A DNA stretch of 64,000 nt from Pseudomonas taiwanensis (GTDB taxonomy: Bacteria; Pseudomonadota; Gammaproteobacteria; Pseudomonadales; Pseudomonadaceae), in contig NZ_QJRF01000071.1 in the NCBI RefSeq assembly GCF_013393345.1, forward strand, positions 1 through 64,000. The letters are read 5' to 3'. Below are positions 1 through 7,833 of the stretch, piece after piece (position 1 is the stretch's first letter; each line of letters starts with the position of its first letter). The notes below the pieces were generated by a model. That model did not search any database. It was not told where the DNA came from and worked only from the letters and a program-made list of their open reading frames with translations. The position numbers and the translations under genes are program-made.

Positions 1-54
1 AGCCCGCATCACGCCGCCAGGGCATCACGCCTGTGCAAGCCTCGCTCCTCAACC

Positions 55-1860
55 ATGGAGCCTCACAGGAAGCACAGCGCAATGGACAGGTTGGTCAAAC
101 GGTCGATCTTCGACCCCGTCAACGAGGACCAGGTGGAGGATCCTTTCTTCGCCGTCTCCAAAGTCGATCGGGCATTGGACGAGCCCTGGCAACTACCCGG
201 GCTCGAGCGACTGCTCAGCGAATGCGGCATCGATCCCAACGACAGACAGGAGGAATACTGTCGGAACCGGATTCTCGAGCACGTTCGCAGCGGCGACTGG
301 CTGCTGATCAGCCGGCGTCCATTCAAGCCCCTGAGCGGAAAACGGCCCTCCTTGGCCGACGACCTGGCCTGGTTTGGCGCGCCGGTTTCCGCCCCGCCCG
401 CTCCCGCTGAGCCCAAGCTACCGCCCGACTGGAAGCCCTTCACGCATACCCCCAAGGCCAAACTTCGCATCGCCTTACGCATCGGCGTGTTCTTCGACGG
501 CACCTACAACAATGCCGCCAACGCCGCCCTGGGCCTACTCTGCGGCGCCCAGCACGCCATCACCGAGGACGACCTGGACGCCAGCTGCAAGCCCTATATG
601 CGCGACCCGGAGAGCAGCTATGGCAATGGCGTGACCAATATCAGGCTGCTCCATGACCTGTATCCCGAAACCCAGAAGCTGCCGGCCACAGCCAAACAGG
701 GCTATCGACGTATCTATGTCGAGGGCAGCGGCACCCGCGTGGGTGAGGAGGACAGTCTGTTCGGCGCAGGCACTGGGCGTGGCGCCACTGGTGTGGCGGG
801 AAAGGTGCAGCAGGCCTTTAAGGATATCCGAAGGGTTTGCTACGACTTCATCGACGAAAACACCGACTATGAAATTGAGTCGCTGACCTTCGATATCTTC
901 GGTTTCAGCCGAGGCGCAGCAGCGGCCCGGCACTTCGCCAACCAGATCGCCAAGGGCCGCAATGGCCCCCTGGGCATGCTGCTCCCCGATACCAGCGGCA
1001 CCTTCAGCCACGACCTGAGCGGCCGCTACGGGCAAGGAGTGCAGGTGGCCGTTATCGGCCTGTTCGACACCGTGGCCTCCACCGCTGGCCTTGCCAACCT
1101 GGGCAATGTGCGCAGTGCCAGTACCCCAGGCCTGCAACTCTACCTGGCACCTGCCCATTTCCCGACAGTGGTGCACCTGGTGGCGCGGGACGAATACCGC
1201 GCCAACTTCGCCCTCAACAGCACCGAGCCCGAGCACCGCGAAATCGTTCTGCCTGGCGTCCATGCCGACCTTGGGGGCGGTTACCTGGCCGAAGCAGAGG
1301 AAACCCTGCTGGTCAGCCCCATGCAGGCGCTGGACGTCCCCTTGCACACCGATGTGCGCAGCACCTCCATCCACCGCGATGCCGAGCGGGCCCGGGACGC
1401 CTGGCTGGCCAAAGGCTGGCCAGCCCACATGCTGACCATCGTTACCCCCGAGGCGCGGCCGCTGCCACTCGATCCGACTGACCGCCTGGCCCCTCCACGC
1501 AAACGCGTCTATGCCGCCCTGCAACTGAAGCGCTCCGTGCGGGGCGAACTGTCGCGGGTCTACCTGCGGCTGATGCATCAATTGGCCCGGCAAAAGGGCG
1601 TGAACTTCGACGATATCCCTGACCGCTCCGACACCCAATTGCCACTTGAACTCCAGCCGCTCTGCAACCGATTCATGGGAGACGACTACAGCACCACCCC
1701 CGCCGAAGAGCAGTTGTTGCGACTGCACTACATCCACTGCTCGGCCCACTGGAACCCGCCTGTAAGCCTGCAGGGCCGGACCCCACGCACGGGGGTCGCC
1801 CTGACCTTCATCAATGCCCCCACCGCCGATGGCCGGCGCGTGCGTCACCCCCATGCCTAG
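55..1860 (+). CDS. Tle1-like DUF2235 lipase, probable type VI secretion effector
   Basis: A 601-residue alpha/beta-hydrolase of the DUF2235/Tle1 phospholipase family. Numbered from the ATG at 55, it has the entry motif VFFDGTYNN near residues 145-153, the nucleophile elbow GFSRG with Ser285, an Asp in GLFDTVAS (D338) and a His in VHADLGGGY (H403). These form a credible Ser-Asp-His triad. Residues 1-140 are a non-catalytic N-terminal region that could serve in loading or recognition. Two DUF2931 lipoproteins follow 17 bp downstream, the usual effector-immunity arrangement, so delivery by a type VI system and attack on membrane phospholipids is inferred. No VgrG or PAAR gene is visible because the window begins here. 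The frame is open to base 1, so the true start may lie outside; ATG at 82 is another candidate. Confidence 0.78.
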   Translation: MEPHRKHSAMDRLVKRSIFDPVNEDQVEDPFFAVSKVDRALDEPWQLPGLERLLSECGIDPNDRQEEYCRNRILEHVRSGDWLLISRRPFKPLSGKRPSLADDLAWFGAPVSAPPAPAEPKLPPDWKPFTHTPKAKLRIALRIGVFFDGTYNNAANAALGLLCGAQHAITEDDLDASCKPYMRDPESSYGNGVTNIRLLHDLYPETQKLPATAKQGYRRIYVEGSGTRVGEEDSLFGAGTGRGATGVAGKVQQAFKDIRRVCYDFIDENTDYEIESLTFDIFGFSRGAAAARHFANQIAKGRNGPLGMLLPDTSGTFSHDLSGRYGQGVQVAVIGLFDTVASTAGLANLGNVRSASTPGLQLYLAPAHFPTVVHLVARDEYRANFALNSTEPEHREIVLPGVHADLGGGYLAEAEETLLVSPMQALDVPLHTDVRSTSIHRDAERARDAWLAKGWPAHMLTIVTPEARPLPLDPTDRLAPPRKRVYAALQLKRSVRGELSRVYLRLMHQLARQKGVNFDDIPDRSDTQLPLELQPLCNRFMGDDYSTTPAEEQLLRLHYIHCSAHWNPPVSLQGRTPRTGVALTFINAPTADGRRVRHPHA

Positions 1861-1877
1861 CACAGGAGCCTGATTCG

Positions 1878-2534
1878 ATGCGCCATTTTCTTCTGATAGG
1901 CCTGCTGCTGGTCAGCGGCTGCCAGGCCATGGACCCGCTTTCCGGCGCTCATGACGATCACAACCCCTGGTGGAGCCTGGGTTTCGCTCATCCGGCCTAT
2001 ATGAAGGTCTGGGTCGAGGACAGTGCAGTCGTCGATATCCGCGGTCGGTTGTTCCGGAATACCGGCGGCGGCATTGCTGCTGGCGATGAGCCGGAGGATG
2101 GCACCGAAGCCGCCCGCGGCTGGCGGGGCGGCGCCGGCCCCAGCGGCGTCGCGGTGGTCGGCGCCGATCTGCCCCAGCGCATCTACGTGCGCTGGCAGTC
2201 CATCGTCGAGCCGCAGACCTACCGCGCCTGGGTGGACATCCCAGAGGAAGCGCGTCAGATCATGCGTGACTCCATTGCCTGGCGCTGCCCACAGAAGCCA
2301 GACAGAGTCTCACGTTACCGAGCGTCGCTCTATTTGGGCCTAGCTCCAGGCGGCATCATCCAGGTCTGGGTCTATAACCGCTGCTACCGGTCGGTCAAGG
2401 TGGCCCGCGCCCAGGCCGAGGTGGAGCCCCTCGGGCCGGACCAGGGACGTAACGAGGGACGCTATGCCTACAAGCCCAGCGAGAAGGCTAAACGCTATAT
2501 CGAACGCTTCGGCATTCCTTACGGGAGCTGGTGA
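1878..2534 (+). CDS. DUF2931 lipoprotein, probable immunity protein (copy 1)
   Basis: A 218-residue lipoprotein. The signal peptide ends in a lipobox with Cys15 (LLVSGC), placing it on the periplasmic side of a membrane. The mature part has the DUF2931 pattern: 'W-SLGFA-P-YMKVWVEDSAVVDI' near the start, then a central segment with VGADLPQRIYVRWQSIVE. The gene starts 17 bp after the DUF2235 lipase and is followed by a near-duplicate with a 1-bp stop/start overlap. DUF2931 lipoproteins commonly sit beside Tle1-type lipases and are thought to neutralise them in the periplasm. That role is inferred from context, not shown by sequence. Confidence 0.75.
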   Translation: MRHFLLIGLLLVSGCQAMDPLSGAHDDHNPWWSLGFAHPAYMKVWVEDSAVVDIRGRLFRNTGGGIAAGDEPEDGTEAARGWRGGAGPSGVAVVGADLPQRIYVRWQSIVEPQTYRAWVDIPEEARQIMRDSIAWRCPQKPDRVSRYRASLYLGLAPGGIIQVWVYNRCYRSVKVARAQAEVEPLGPDQGRNEGRYAYKPSEKAKRYIERFGIPYGSW

Positions 2535-3187
2535 TGCGCGCTCTCATTACCCTGCTGGGCCTGCTGCTGGTCAGCGGCTGCCAGGCCATGGACCCACTCT
2601 CCGGCGCCAATGATCCCCATGATCCCTGGTGGAGCCTGGGCTTCGCCCAGCCCAACTACATGAAGGTCTGGGTCGAGGACAGCGCGGTCGTCGATATCCA
2701 CGGCCGGCTGTTCCGCCATACCGGCGGCGGCACGGCGATAGGTGGGGAGCCGGAAGATGGCACCGAAGCCGCTCGTGGCTGGCATGGGGCGGGGCCTCCT
2801 GGCGTCGCAGTGGTCGGTGCCGACCTGCCCCAGCGCATCTACGTCCGCTGGCAGTCCATCGTCGAGCCGCAGACCTACCGCGCCTGGGTGGACATCCCGG
2901 AAGAAGCGCGGCAGATCATGCGTGACTCCGTGGCCTGGCGCTGCCCGGAGAAACCCCACAGGGTCTCAAGCTACGATGCCACGCTGTACCTGGGCCTGGC
3001 GCCGGGAGGCATCATCCAGGTCTGGGTCTATAACCGCTGCTACCGGTCGGTCAAGGTGGCCCGCGCCCAGGCCGAGGTGGAGCCACTGGGGCCACATCTG
3101 GGAAAATCAGGCGGTCACTACTATCCCCAGTCGGACGCTTCCAAACGCTATATCGAACGCTTCGGCATTCCTTACGGGAGCTGGTGA
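2534..3187 (+). CDS. DUF2931 lipoprotein, probable immunity protein (copy 2)
   Basis: A 217-residue tandem paralogue of the preceding lipoprotein. ATG at 2534 shares one base with the upstream TGA; a GTG sits one codon earlier. The lipobox Cys is residue 16. Most of the mature protein is nearly identical to copy 1, including YVRWQSIVEPQTYRAWVDIP and the C-terminal RYIERFGIPYGSW. The copies differ mainly in the glycine-rich stretch around residues 65-85 and a variable stretch about 20-25 residues from the C terminus. Nucleotide identity is very high, so the duplication is recent or kept alike by gene conversion. The stop again overlaps an ATG that opens a third, broken copy. Confidence 0.75.
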   Translation: MRALITLLGLLLVSGCQAMDPLSGANDPHDPWWSLGFAQPNYMKVWVEDSAVVDIHGRLFRHTGGGTAIGGEPEDGTEAARGWHGAGPPGVAVVGADLPQRIYVRWQSIVEPQTYRAWVDIPEEARQIMRDSVAWRCPEKPHRVSSYDATLYLGLAPGGIIQVWVYNRCYRSVKVARAQAEVEPLGPHLGKSGGHYYPQSDASKRYIERFGIPYGSW

Positions 3188-3255
3188 TGCGTGCTCTCCT
3201 TACCACCCCCCTGGGCCTGCTGCTCGTCGGCGGCTCCCAGGTCAAAGCCCTGTAG
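3187..3255 (+). pseudogene. Stub of a third DUF2931 lipoprotein copy
   Basis: A 22-codon frame starting at an ATG that overlaps the stop of copy 2 by one base, exactly as copy 2 overlaps copy 1. Its first codons repeat the paralogues' signal peptide (MRALLTTPLGLLLVGG), but the lipobox Cys has become Ser and the frame ends in a TAG. That TAG lies in the GTAGGGGCG left end of a dispersed repeat. The rest of the gene is gone. It reads as a tandem duplicate truncated by repeat insertion or deletion. Function as a protein is unlikely. Confidence 0.7.
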
Positions 3256-3328
3256 GGGCGAACTCATTCGCTAAGGGCAGCGCAGCTACCCATGGGGCTG
3301 TTCGCGAGCAAGCTCGCTCCTACCAATC
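3251..3328. repeat. Chimeric dispersed inverted repeat
   Basis: The left half closely resembles the first 40 bp of the repeat at 61580-61675 (arm, then the small GGGCAGCGCAGCT hairpin). The right half, TTCGCGAGCAAGCTCGCTCC, matches the different repeat at 59932-59997. Both ends read as GTAGG(A/G)GCGA in inverted orientation. It appears to be a recombinant of two repeat families. Confidence 0.6.
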
Positions 3329-3351
3329 AGAAATCGCTTTCCGGCACTTGC

Positions 3352-3383
3352 GAGGGTGGATAAAAAGAGCGTTATCCACCCTC
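3352..3383. repeat. Perfect 12-bp inverted repeat (stem-loop)
   Basis: GAGGGTGGATAA and its exact complement TTATCCACCCTC are separated by 8 bases. It lies between the lipoprotein stub and the convergent outer-membrane gene. No T-run follows on either strand, so it is not a standard intrinsic terminator. It could stabilise 3' ends of convergent transcripts. Confidence 0.6.
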
Positions 3384-3414
3384 CCAGCCGGCCTGAAGCC
3401 ACCCGCACCCCGGC

Positions 3415-3496
3415 CCCCGCTCTGCGCCCCGGCCTTGTCGCTTCACGCTCAGGCGTTCATCGGCACCGGAAGCAGTGCTTCCGAAAGCGTGCCTCC
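3415..3496 (-). repeat. 82-bp dispersed repeat, copy A
   Basis: Nearly identical in reverse complement to 21796-21876, with only a few mismatches. The core reads GCTCAGGCGTTCATCGGCAC and GGAAGCAGTGCTTCC, the latter itself palindromic. Both copies are intergenic and sit near other short repeats. Confidence 0.7.
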
Positions 3497-3505
3497 GCTT
3501 TTTTT

Positions 3506-3550
3506 GTAGGGGCGAATTCATTTGCCAAGCAGACCGCAGGCCTGCCCTGA
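3506..3550. repeat. Half copy of the GCGAATGAATTCGCCCC repeat
   Basis: GTAGGGGCGAATTCATTTGC followed by CAAGCAGACCGCAGG is the reverse complement of the right half of the element at 12961-13056. Its partner arm is missing. It lies just beyond the 3' end of the SphA-like gene. Confidence 0.55.
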
Positions 3551-3551
3551 C

Positions 3552-4439
3552 CTAGAACGGCACGGTCAGCTTCAGCCAATAGGCATCCCCTTCCGCGCGG
3601 TTGCGCACTTGGGTTTCCTGTTCCCATTTGGCGGTGAGGAACCAGCCGTCCTTGTTGCTGTACATGATCGACGGGCCGATGGAGAAGGCGCGGCCCTTGT
3701 TGTCGTCGATGCGGTCGCCGTCCTGGCGGTCGCCGGTGGTCTGGCGGTAGTAGTAGCCGCCCACGCCCAGCACCCAGCCATTTCCGAGGCCCCATCCGAC
3801 GGCGTAGTCGAAGTGGAATTCCTGACCGGAGCGGTAGTCGGTGGCGGGGTTTTCCTGGTTGAAGTCGTACATCAGCTTAACGCTGGCGTTGAGGCCGGCA
3901 GGGTCGATGTAGGAGATCGCCCAAACCGGTTCGACGGTCCAGTAGTTGCGCCCGATGTTGGCCAGGTCGCCCCGGTCGTATTCGCCCGAAGGCGCGATGA
4001 AGTCCAGGGCGAAGATGCTGTGCAGCTTGTCTGTGTGATGAAAGCCCAGTGCCGGGCCGAAGATGATGTCGCCCAGGCCTTTCTTGCTCTGGGACTGGCC
4101 GTTCACTTCCACCTTGAGGTCGACGAAGGGAAACAGCGCCGCGAAGGCCAGGTTGCCGCCGAACAGTTGCTGCTCGCTCACCCAGATCAGGCGTGGGGCG
4201 ATGACGCTGGCGCGGACGCGGAAGTCCACCGGCAGGCTGTCGCCGTCGTTGCCGCGCAGGGTGTCGGCCTCGTAGTGAGTGGAGAACACCTGGCCGTAGA
4301 AGCCGGGCGGCGGCATGGCGCCGGACATGTAGTTCTCGGCGCCCATCGGGTAGGTGGAACCGCCGCCTTCGGTGGCGTGAGCCACCTGGCCCAGGGCGGC
4401 GAGGATGCAGCAGGACAGGACACGCAGTTTGGCACTCAT
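3552..4439 (-). CDS. SphA/Phenol_MetA_deg family outer-membrane protein
   Basis: A 295-residue protein with an N-terminal signal peptide ending near residue 24 (VAHA/TEGGG) and alternating aromatic beta-strand segments through to a C-terminal LKLTVPF, typical of an outer-membrane barrel. It matches the family seen in aromatic-degradation clusters (Phenol_MetA_deg, PF13557), thought to help hydrophobic substrates cross the outer membrane. The ATG at 4439 is preferred over the upstream TTG because AGAAGG lies about 8 bases before it. It follows dmpP on the same strand after a 74-bp gap, so it is probably the last gene of the phenol operon. Transport of phenol itself is an inference. Confidence 0.72.
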   Translation of the reverse strand: MSAKLRVLSCCILAALGQVAHATEGGGSTYPMGAENYMSGAMPPPGFYGQVFSTHYEADTLRGNDGDSLPVDFRVRASVIAPRLIWVSEQQLFGGNLAFAALFPFVDLKVEVNGQSQSKKGLGDIIFGPALGFHHTDKLHSIFALDFIAPSGEYDRGDLANIGRNYWTVEPVWAISYIDPAGLNASVKLMYDFNQENPATDYRSGQEFHFDYAVGWGLGNGWVLGVGGYYYRQTTGDRQDGDRIDDNKGRAFSIGPSIMYSNKDGWFLTAKWEQETQVRNRAEGDAYWLKLTVPF

Positions 4440-4513
4440 CAGCAATACCTTCTTGTTTTTATGGGCGTGAGCCGCCGTCCGCGCGAGTGGCGCGGAGCGG
4501 CGGATGAAGCGGG

Positions 4514-5575
4514 TCAGATGCGCTTGAACAGGGCTGAGCGGGTGCTCTCGCCGGCGCCGTCAGCGGCGGTGAGGAAGCGCTCCATGAAGATGTCGCGCTC
4601 GAACAACCGCCCCTGCATCAGCGCGGTAATGGCGGCGTCGATCATCGGCGGCGGGCCGCAGAGGTAAGCCTTGTTGCCGGTGAAGCGACCGTCGAAGTGC
4701 TTCTTCGCCGCGTCGTGCACATACCCCCGGAAACCGGTCCACTCGGTATCCTCGGCAGCCTGGCTGAGGGACGGCACGTAAGTGAAGTTCTCGTGCTCTT
4801 CGGCCAGGCGCTCGAAGAGTTCGCGGTTGTAGAGTTCGGCACGGGTGCGGGCGCCCTGGAACAGGGTCATGCGCCGCGTGTCCCCCTGCTCCAGCAGGTC
4901 GAGGATCATCGATTGCGGGCTGGACAGCCCCGAGCCGCCAGCGATGAAGATAAGGTCGCCAGCCTGCGACCCACGCACGAAGAACTGTCCGTAGGGGCCG
5001 GAGAGCTCCAGCGCATCGCCCGCCTTCAGCTCGCTGTGGATAAACCCGGTGGCCTGGCCGTCCTCGACCAGGCGCACGTGCAGTTCCACCTCGTCGGCAC
5101 GGCTCGGTGGGTTGGCCAGTGAGAAGGCGCGCGTGCCTTCGATGCCGGGGATCTGCAGGTTGATGTACTGGCCAGCCTGGAAATCCATGGGGCGATCCAG
5201 TTTCAGGCGCAGGCCCTTGATGGTGGGCGAGAGGTCGTCCAGCGCGATCACCGTTGCGCGGTAATCCTGCACGGCGTGGCCGGCGAAGTCCGGGTCGACG
5301 TCGATGTCGGCCTCGATCACCAGGTCGCTCTGCGGGATGGCGCAGCACGCCAGCACCTTGCCTTCGTCGCGCTCCATGTCCATCAGGGCGAAGGGTGAGG
5401 CGGCACCGATGTCCACCTCGCCTTCCAGGACTTGCAGCTTGCAGGTGGCGCAGGTGCCATGGCCGCAGGCGAAGGGCAGCCAGACGCCCTGGCGCAAGGC
5501 GGCCTGGAGAATGGTCTGGCCCTCTTCGACTTCGATCTGTTCGCCGGTGGGTTCGATCGTGACCTGGTAGCTCAT
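4514..5575 (-). CDS. dmpP: Phenol hydroxylase reductase component DmpP
   Basis: A 353-residue NADH:acceptor reductase supplying electrons to the di-iron phenol hydroxylase. Residues 1-90 are a plant-type [2Fe-2S] ferredoxin with cysteines in CGHGTCATC and a fourth in VLACCA. A ferredoxin-reductase module follows, with the FAD motif RAFSLANPP and the nucleotide-binding GGSGLSSPQSM. The C-terminal CGPPPMID is the usual end of the NAD domain. The length equals that of DmpP from Pseudomonas CF600. An open frame extends upstream, but the ATG at 5575 gives the family start and has AGGAGG close before it. It is the final hydroxylase component, 10 bp after dmpO. Confidence 0.95.
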   Translation of the reverse strand: MSYQVTIEPTGEQIEVEEGQTILQAALRQGVWLPFACGHGTCATCKLQVLEGEVDIGAASPFALMDMERDEGKVLACCAIPQSDLVIEADIDVDPDFAGHAVQDYRATVIALDDLSPTIKGLRLKLDRPMDFQAGQYINLQIPGIEGTRAFSLANPPSRADEVELHVRLVEDGQATGFIHSELKAGDALELSGPYGQFFVRGSQAGDLIFIAGGSGLSSPQSMILDLLEQGDTRRMTLFQGARTRAELYNRELFERLAEEHENFTYVPSLSQAAEDTEWTGFRGYVHDAAKKHFDGRFTGNKAYLCGPPPMIDAAITALMQGRLFERDIFMERFLTAADGAGESTRSALFKRI

Positions 5576-5585
5576 GGCGACCTCC

Positions 5586-5945
5586 TCAGTTGAAGCTGCC
5601 GTTGAGGCCATCCAGGCCGGGAGTGGAAAGGTGCAGCAGGCTCTTGTGGCCGATGCCGTTGGCGGCCAGGCCCGATTGCAGGTCGGGCTGGAAGTCGACG
5701 TCATCGAGGCGCCAGAGGGCCTTGGCGAAATCCACCTTCGCCGCGTCCGGGTGCGCTGCGATGGCCGGTTTGACCACGTTCTCGATGAAGTCGCCGAAGG
5801 GCATGTCCGGCGGCAGCGGCAGTGTGAAGGGGGCGCAGAACATCAGGTGGCGTTCCCAGCAGAGGTACACCAGTTGCAGGCCGTTGAAGTTTTCCTGGCG
5901 GTCCAGGGATTGCGCCGCATAGGCGCCGATGGCAGTCACGGGCAT
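5586..5945 (-). CDS. dmpO: Phenol hydroxylase subunit DmpO
   Basis: A 119-residue small subunit of the (alpha-beta-gamma)2 phenol hydroxylase, the gamma chain beside the DmpN and DmpL subunits. It begins MPVTAIGAYAAQSLDRQENF and contains the conserved CWERHLMFCAPFTLP segment of this family. Length matches the CF600 protein. The gene lies 56 bp after dmpN and 10 bp before dmpP in the standard dmpKLMNOP order. The metal-binding role proposed for this subunit cannot be judged from sequence alone. Confidence 0.93.
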   Translation of the reverse strand: MPVTAIGAYAAQSLDRQENFNGLQLVYLCWERHLMFCAPFTLPLPPDMPFGDFIENVVKPAIAAHPDAAKVDFAKALWRLDDVDFQPDLQSGLAANGIGHKSLLHLSTPGLDGLNGSFN

Positions 5946-6001
5946 GACGCTGTCCTTCTTGTAATGGGGTGGAAGGCGGGCACGCGGTGCCCGCCGTGGA
6001 C

Positions 6002-7528
6002 TCAGCCGGCCTTGGGGAGGTCGACGGGCTTGTCGCCCTGCCACTCTCGCCAGCGCTGATGCTCGGGCGAGTCCTGGTAGTCGAAGTTGTCCTGGCCGAA
6101 GGCGATGTTGTAGTAGTCGCGCACCACCGCCTCGACATCGGCGCCGCCGCAGTTGCCCTGGAGGATCTGGTGCACCGGCAGCCAGGCCTGGACGTACTTC
6201 TCCGGCTCGTACTGGAAGATGTCGCAGCAGCCGTCGGAGCAGAAATGGAAGCGCTCGCCGCCATGCATCACGCTGCGGTGGCTCAGCGTCGTATCCGCGT
6301 CCGGCTCGGTGAAGGACAGCGGGATCTGGCAGATCTGGCAGAGCATCGGCAGCGCGTTGTTGTAGAAGCGCTCGCCACGTGCCTGCATCTCGCGCCACTG
6401 CTCGTAGCGCGGACGGTAGATGCGGTCGAAGGTGTCCGGGTACTTGGCCGAGAGCCAGTCCAGTTCCTCGTCCGTGGGAATCCAGGTGTGGAAGTTGGTG
6501 GCCTGGCTGTACTGGTAGAAAATCGACCAGGCCTGGTGGCTGATGTGCTCCTTGCCGATGGTGGTCTGCTCGACGTACTTCGGCGGGCGAATGCCGTAGC
6601 GCTCCAGGTCCTTGAACAGCGCACCGCCGGCCTGCTCGTAGTACACCTCCCAGGCCTCGGCCCAGGACATGACTTTGTTCGGCAGCATGTAGTCCATCAT
6701 CATCCCCACCAGCGTCAGCAGGCGGTATCCGCGCCAGAACCACTTGTCGATCCAGCGCTGGATGATCGGCACGTTGTCCTCGTGCTGCTCCAGCAAGAAC
6801 TTGATCACCTCCAGCCCCAGGGTCATGTGCCGGGCTTCGTCGGACTGCGCCGAGAAGCCAAAGGTGACGGTGGCCATGTCGCCGTTATAGGCGGCACCGG
6901 ACATGAAGGGCACGAACAGCAGGTTGGTCAGCACGTACTCGAACGAGAACGAGATGGCCGTCAGGAACTCGAACGGGCCGGCGGTGCGAGCATCCTCGAA
7001 GAAGGACTTGGGCACCGACAGGAACCACACCCGGTCGTGCATGTGGGCGAAGTCATGCAGGCCGTTGAAGTGCTTGTTGTAGTGGCTCATGGCGTGGATC
7101 TGGGTCTGCACGTGGCGCAGCTCGTCGATCGCCTGCATCTGGCAGGCGACCCGTGCACCGGCGCCGCCGAAGTGCCGGCCGACGCGGGCGAAGCCCTGAT
7201 AGGCCTGGTACTCCAGCGGGGTCACGCCGCAGAGGAACAGCTTCAGCGCGTTGACGTAGCGCGCGTCGGACAGGTTGGTATGGCCGTTGTTCTGGGCGAA
7301 GGCATCGAAGATGGCGTAGAGCTTCTTCTCCTTCTCGGCCTGGTATTTCCAGTAGGCATCCATGGTCAGGCGGAAGGGGTCCTCCCACTTGTCCCAGTCG
7401 GTGATCTTGATGCCCTCGAAGCGCTCGTAGGGGTAGATGTCGTCCTTGCTCTGGTAGCTCGGCTCCCAGGCAAGGTCGCGGGTCAGGCAGCGGTATTTGT
7501 CTTTCTGGTTCAGGCGTTTGGCGGCCAT
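6002..7528 (-). CDS. dmpN: Phenol hydroxylase large subunit DmpN (di-iron)
   Basis: A 508-residue catalytic alpha subunit of the multicomponent phenol hydroxylase, which converts phenol plus O2 and NADH to catechol. It carries the two carboxylate/histidine motifs of bacterial multicomponent monooxygenases, DELRHVQTQ in the first helical pair and DEARHMTLG in the second, which bind the di-iron centre. A C-terminal region holds CQICQIP and CSDGCCDIFQYEPEKY, a cysteine-rich zinc-ribbon-like part typical of this subfamily. Open frame continues upstream, but ATG at 7528 gives the family N terminus MAAKRLNQKDKYRCLTRD. Length is close to the roughly 515 residues usual for DmpN. Confidence 0.96.
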   Translation of the reverse strand: MAAKRLNQKDKYRCLTRDLAWEPSYQSKDDIYPYERFEGIKITDWDKWEDPFRLTMDAYWKYQAEKEKKLYAIFDAFAQNNGHTNLSDARYVNALKLFLCGVTPLEYQAYQGFARVGRHFGGAGARVACQMQAIDELRHVQTQIHAMSHYNKHFNGLHDFAHMHDRVWFLSVPKSFFEDARTAGPFEFLTAISFSFEYVLTNLLFVPFMSGAAYNGDMATVTFGFSAQSDEARHMTLGLEVIKFLLEQHEDNVPIIQRWIDKWFWRGYRLLTLVGMMMDYMLPNKVMSWAEAWEVYYEQAGGALFKDLERYGIRPPKYVEQTTIGKEHISHQAWSIFYQYSQATNFHTWIPTDEELDWLSAKYPDTFDRIYRPRYEQWREMQARGERFYNNALPMLCQICQIPLSFTEPDADTTLSHRSVMHGGERFHFCSDGCCDIFQYEPEKYVQAWLPVHQILQGNCGGADVEAVVRDYYNIAFGQDNFDYQDSPEHQRWREWQGDKPVDLPKAG

Positions 7529-7563
7529 GGTGGCTCTCCCGATTCTTGTCGTTATGCGCGGGT

Positions 7564-7833
7564 TCAGTTCCAGTGCAGGGCGAAGCGGTCTTCGTCTTCC
7601 TCGACGTTGCCGCCGAGGGTGATGACGTCGATAAGCATTTCCTGCACGTCCCATTCGCGGCCGAGCTTTTCCTCCACCGTGGCGCGGTTGATCTCCAGGC
7701 GGCCTTCGGCCTGGACGCGGATCATGGCCGGCTGGTGCTGGATCTCTGCGTGGGGGTTGTCCTGGACGATGGCCTCGACTATGTAGCGAGCGTTGTCGTT
7801 GTCCTGGAAGGCGATGTAGACGAGGGAAGTCAT
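7564..7833 (-). CDS. dmpM: Phenol hydroxylase effector protein DmpM
   Basis: An 89-residue cofactor-free regulatory (effector) protein that binds the hydroxylase and couples electron transfer to oxygen activation. It belongs to the MmoB/DmpM family, with the N terminus MTSLVYIAFQDNDNARYIVE and an acidic C-terminal NVEEDEDRFALHW. Length agrees with the 90-residue CF600 protein. Its start overlaps the dmpL stop by 4 bp, so the two are probably translationally coupled. Confidence 0.95.
   Translation of the reverse strand: MTSLVYIAFQDNDNARYIVEAIVQDNPHAEIQHQPAMIRVQAEGRLEINRATVEEKLGREWDVQEMLIDVITLGGNVEEDEDRFALHWN

Noticed and set aside
1-54. Upstream extension of the lipase gene
   Set aside because: The frame is open to base 1, but without sequence further upstream an earlier start cannot be chosen.
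535-1863. Minus-strand frame opposite the DUF2235 lipase
   Set aside because: No motif, and it spans the lipase catalytic triad region on the other strand.
5969-7786. Long plus-strand open frame (605 codons) opposite dmpN
   Set aside because: It is antisense to a well-recognised enzyme, has low-complexity Val/Gly/His-rich composition and no family motif. High GC at third positions makes such frames common here.
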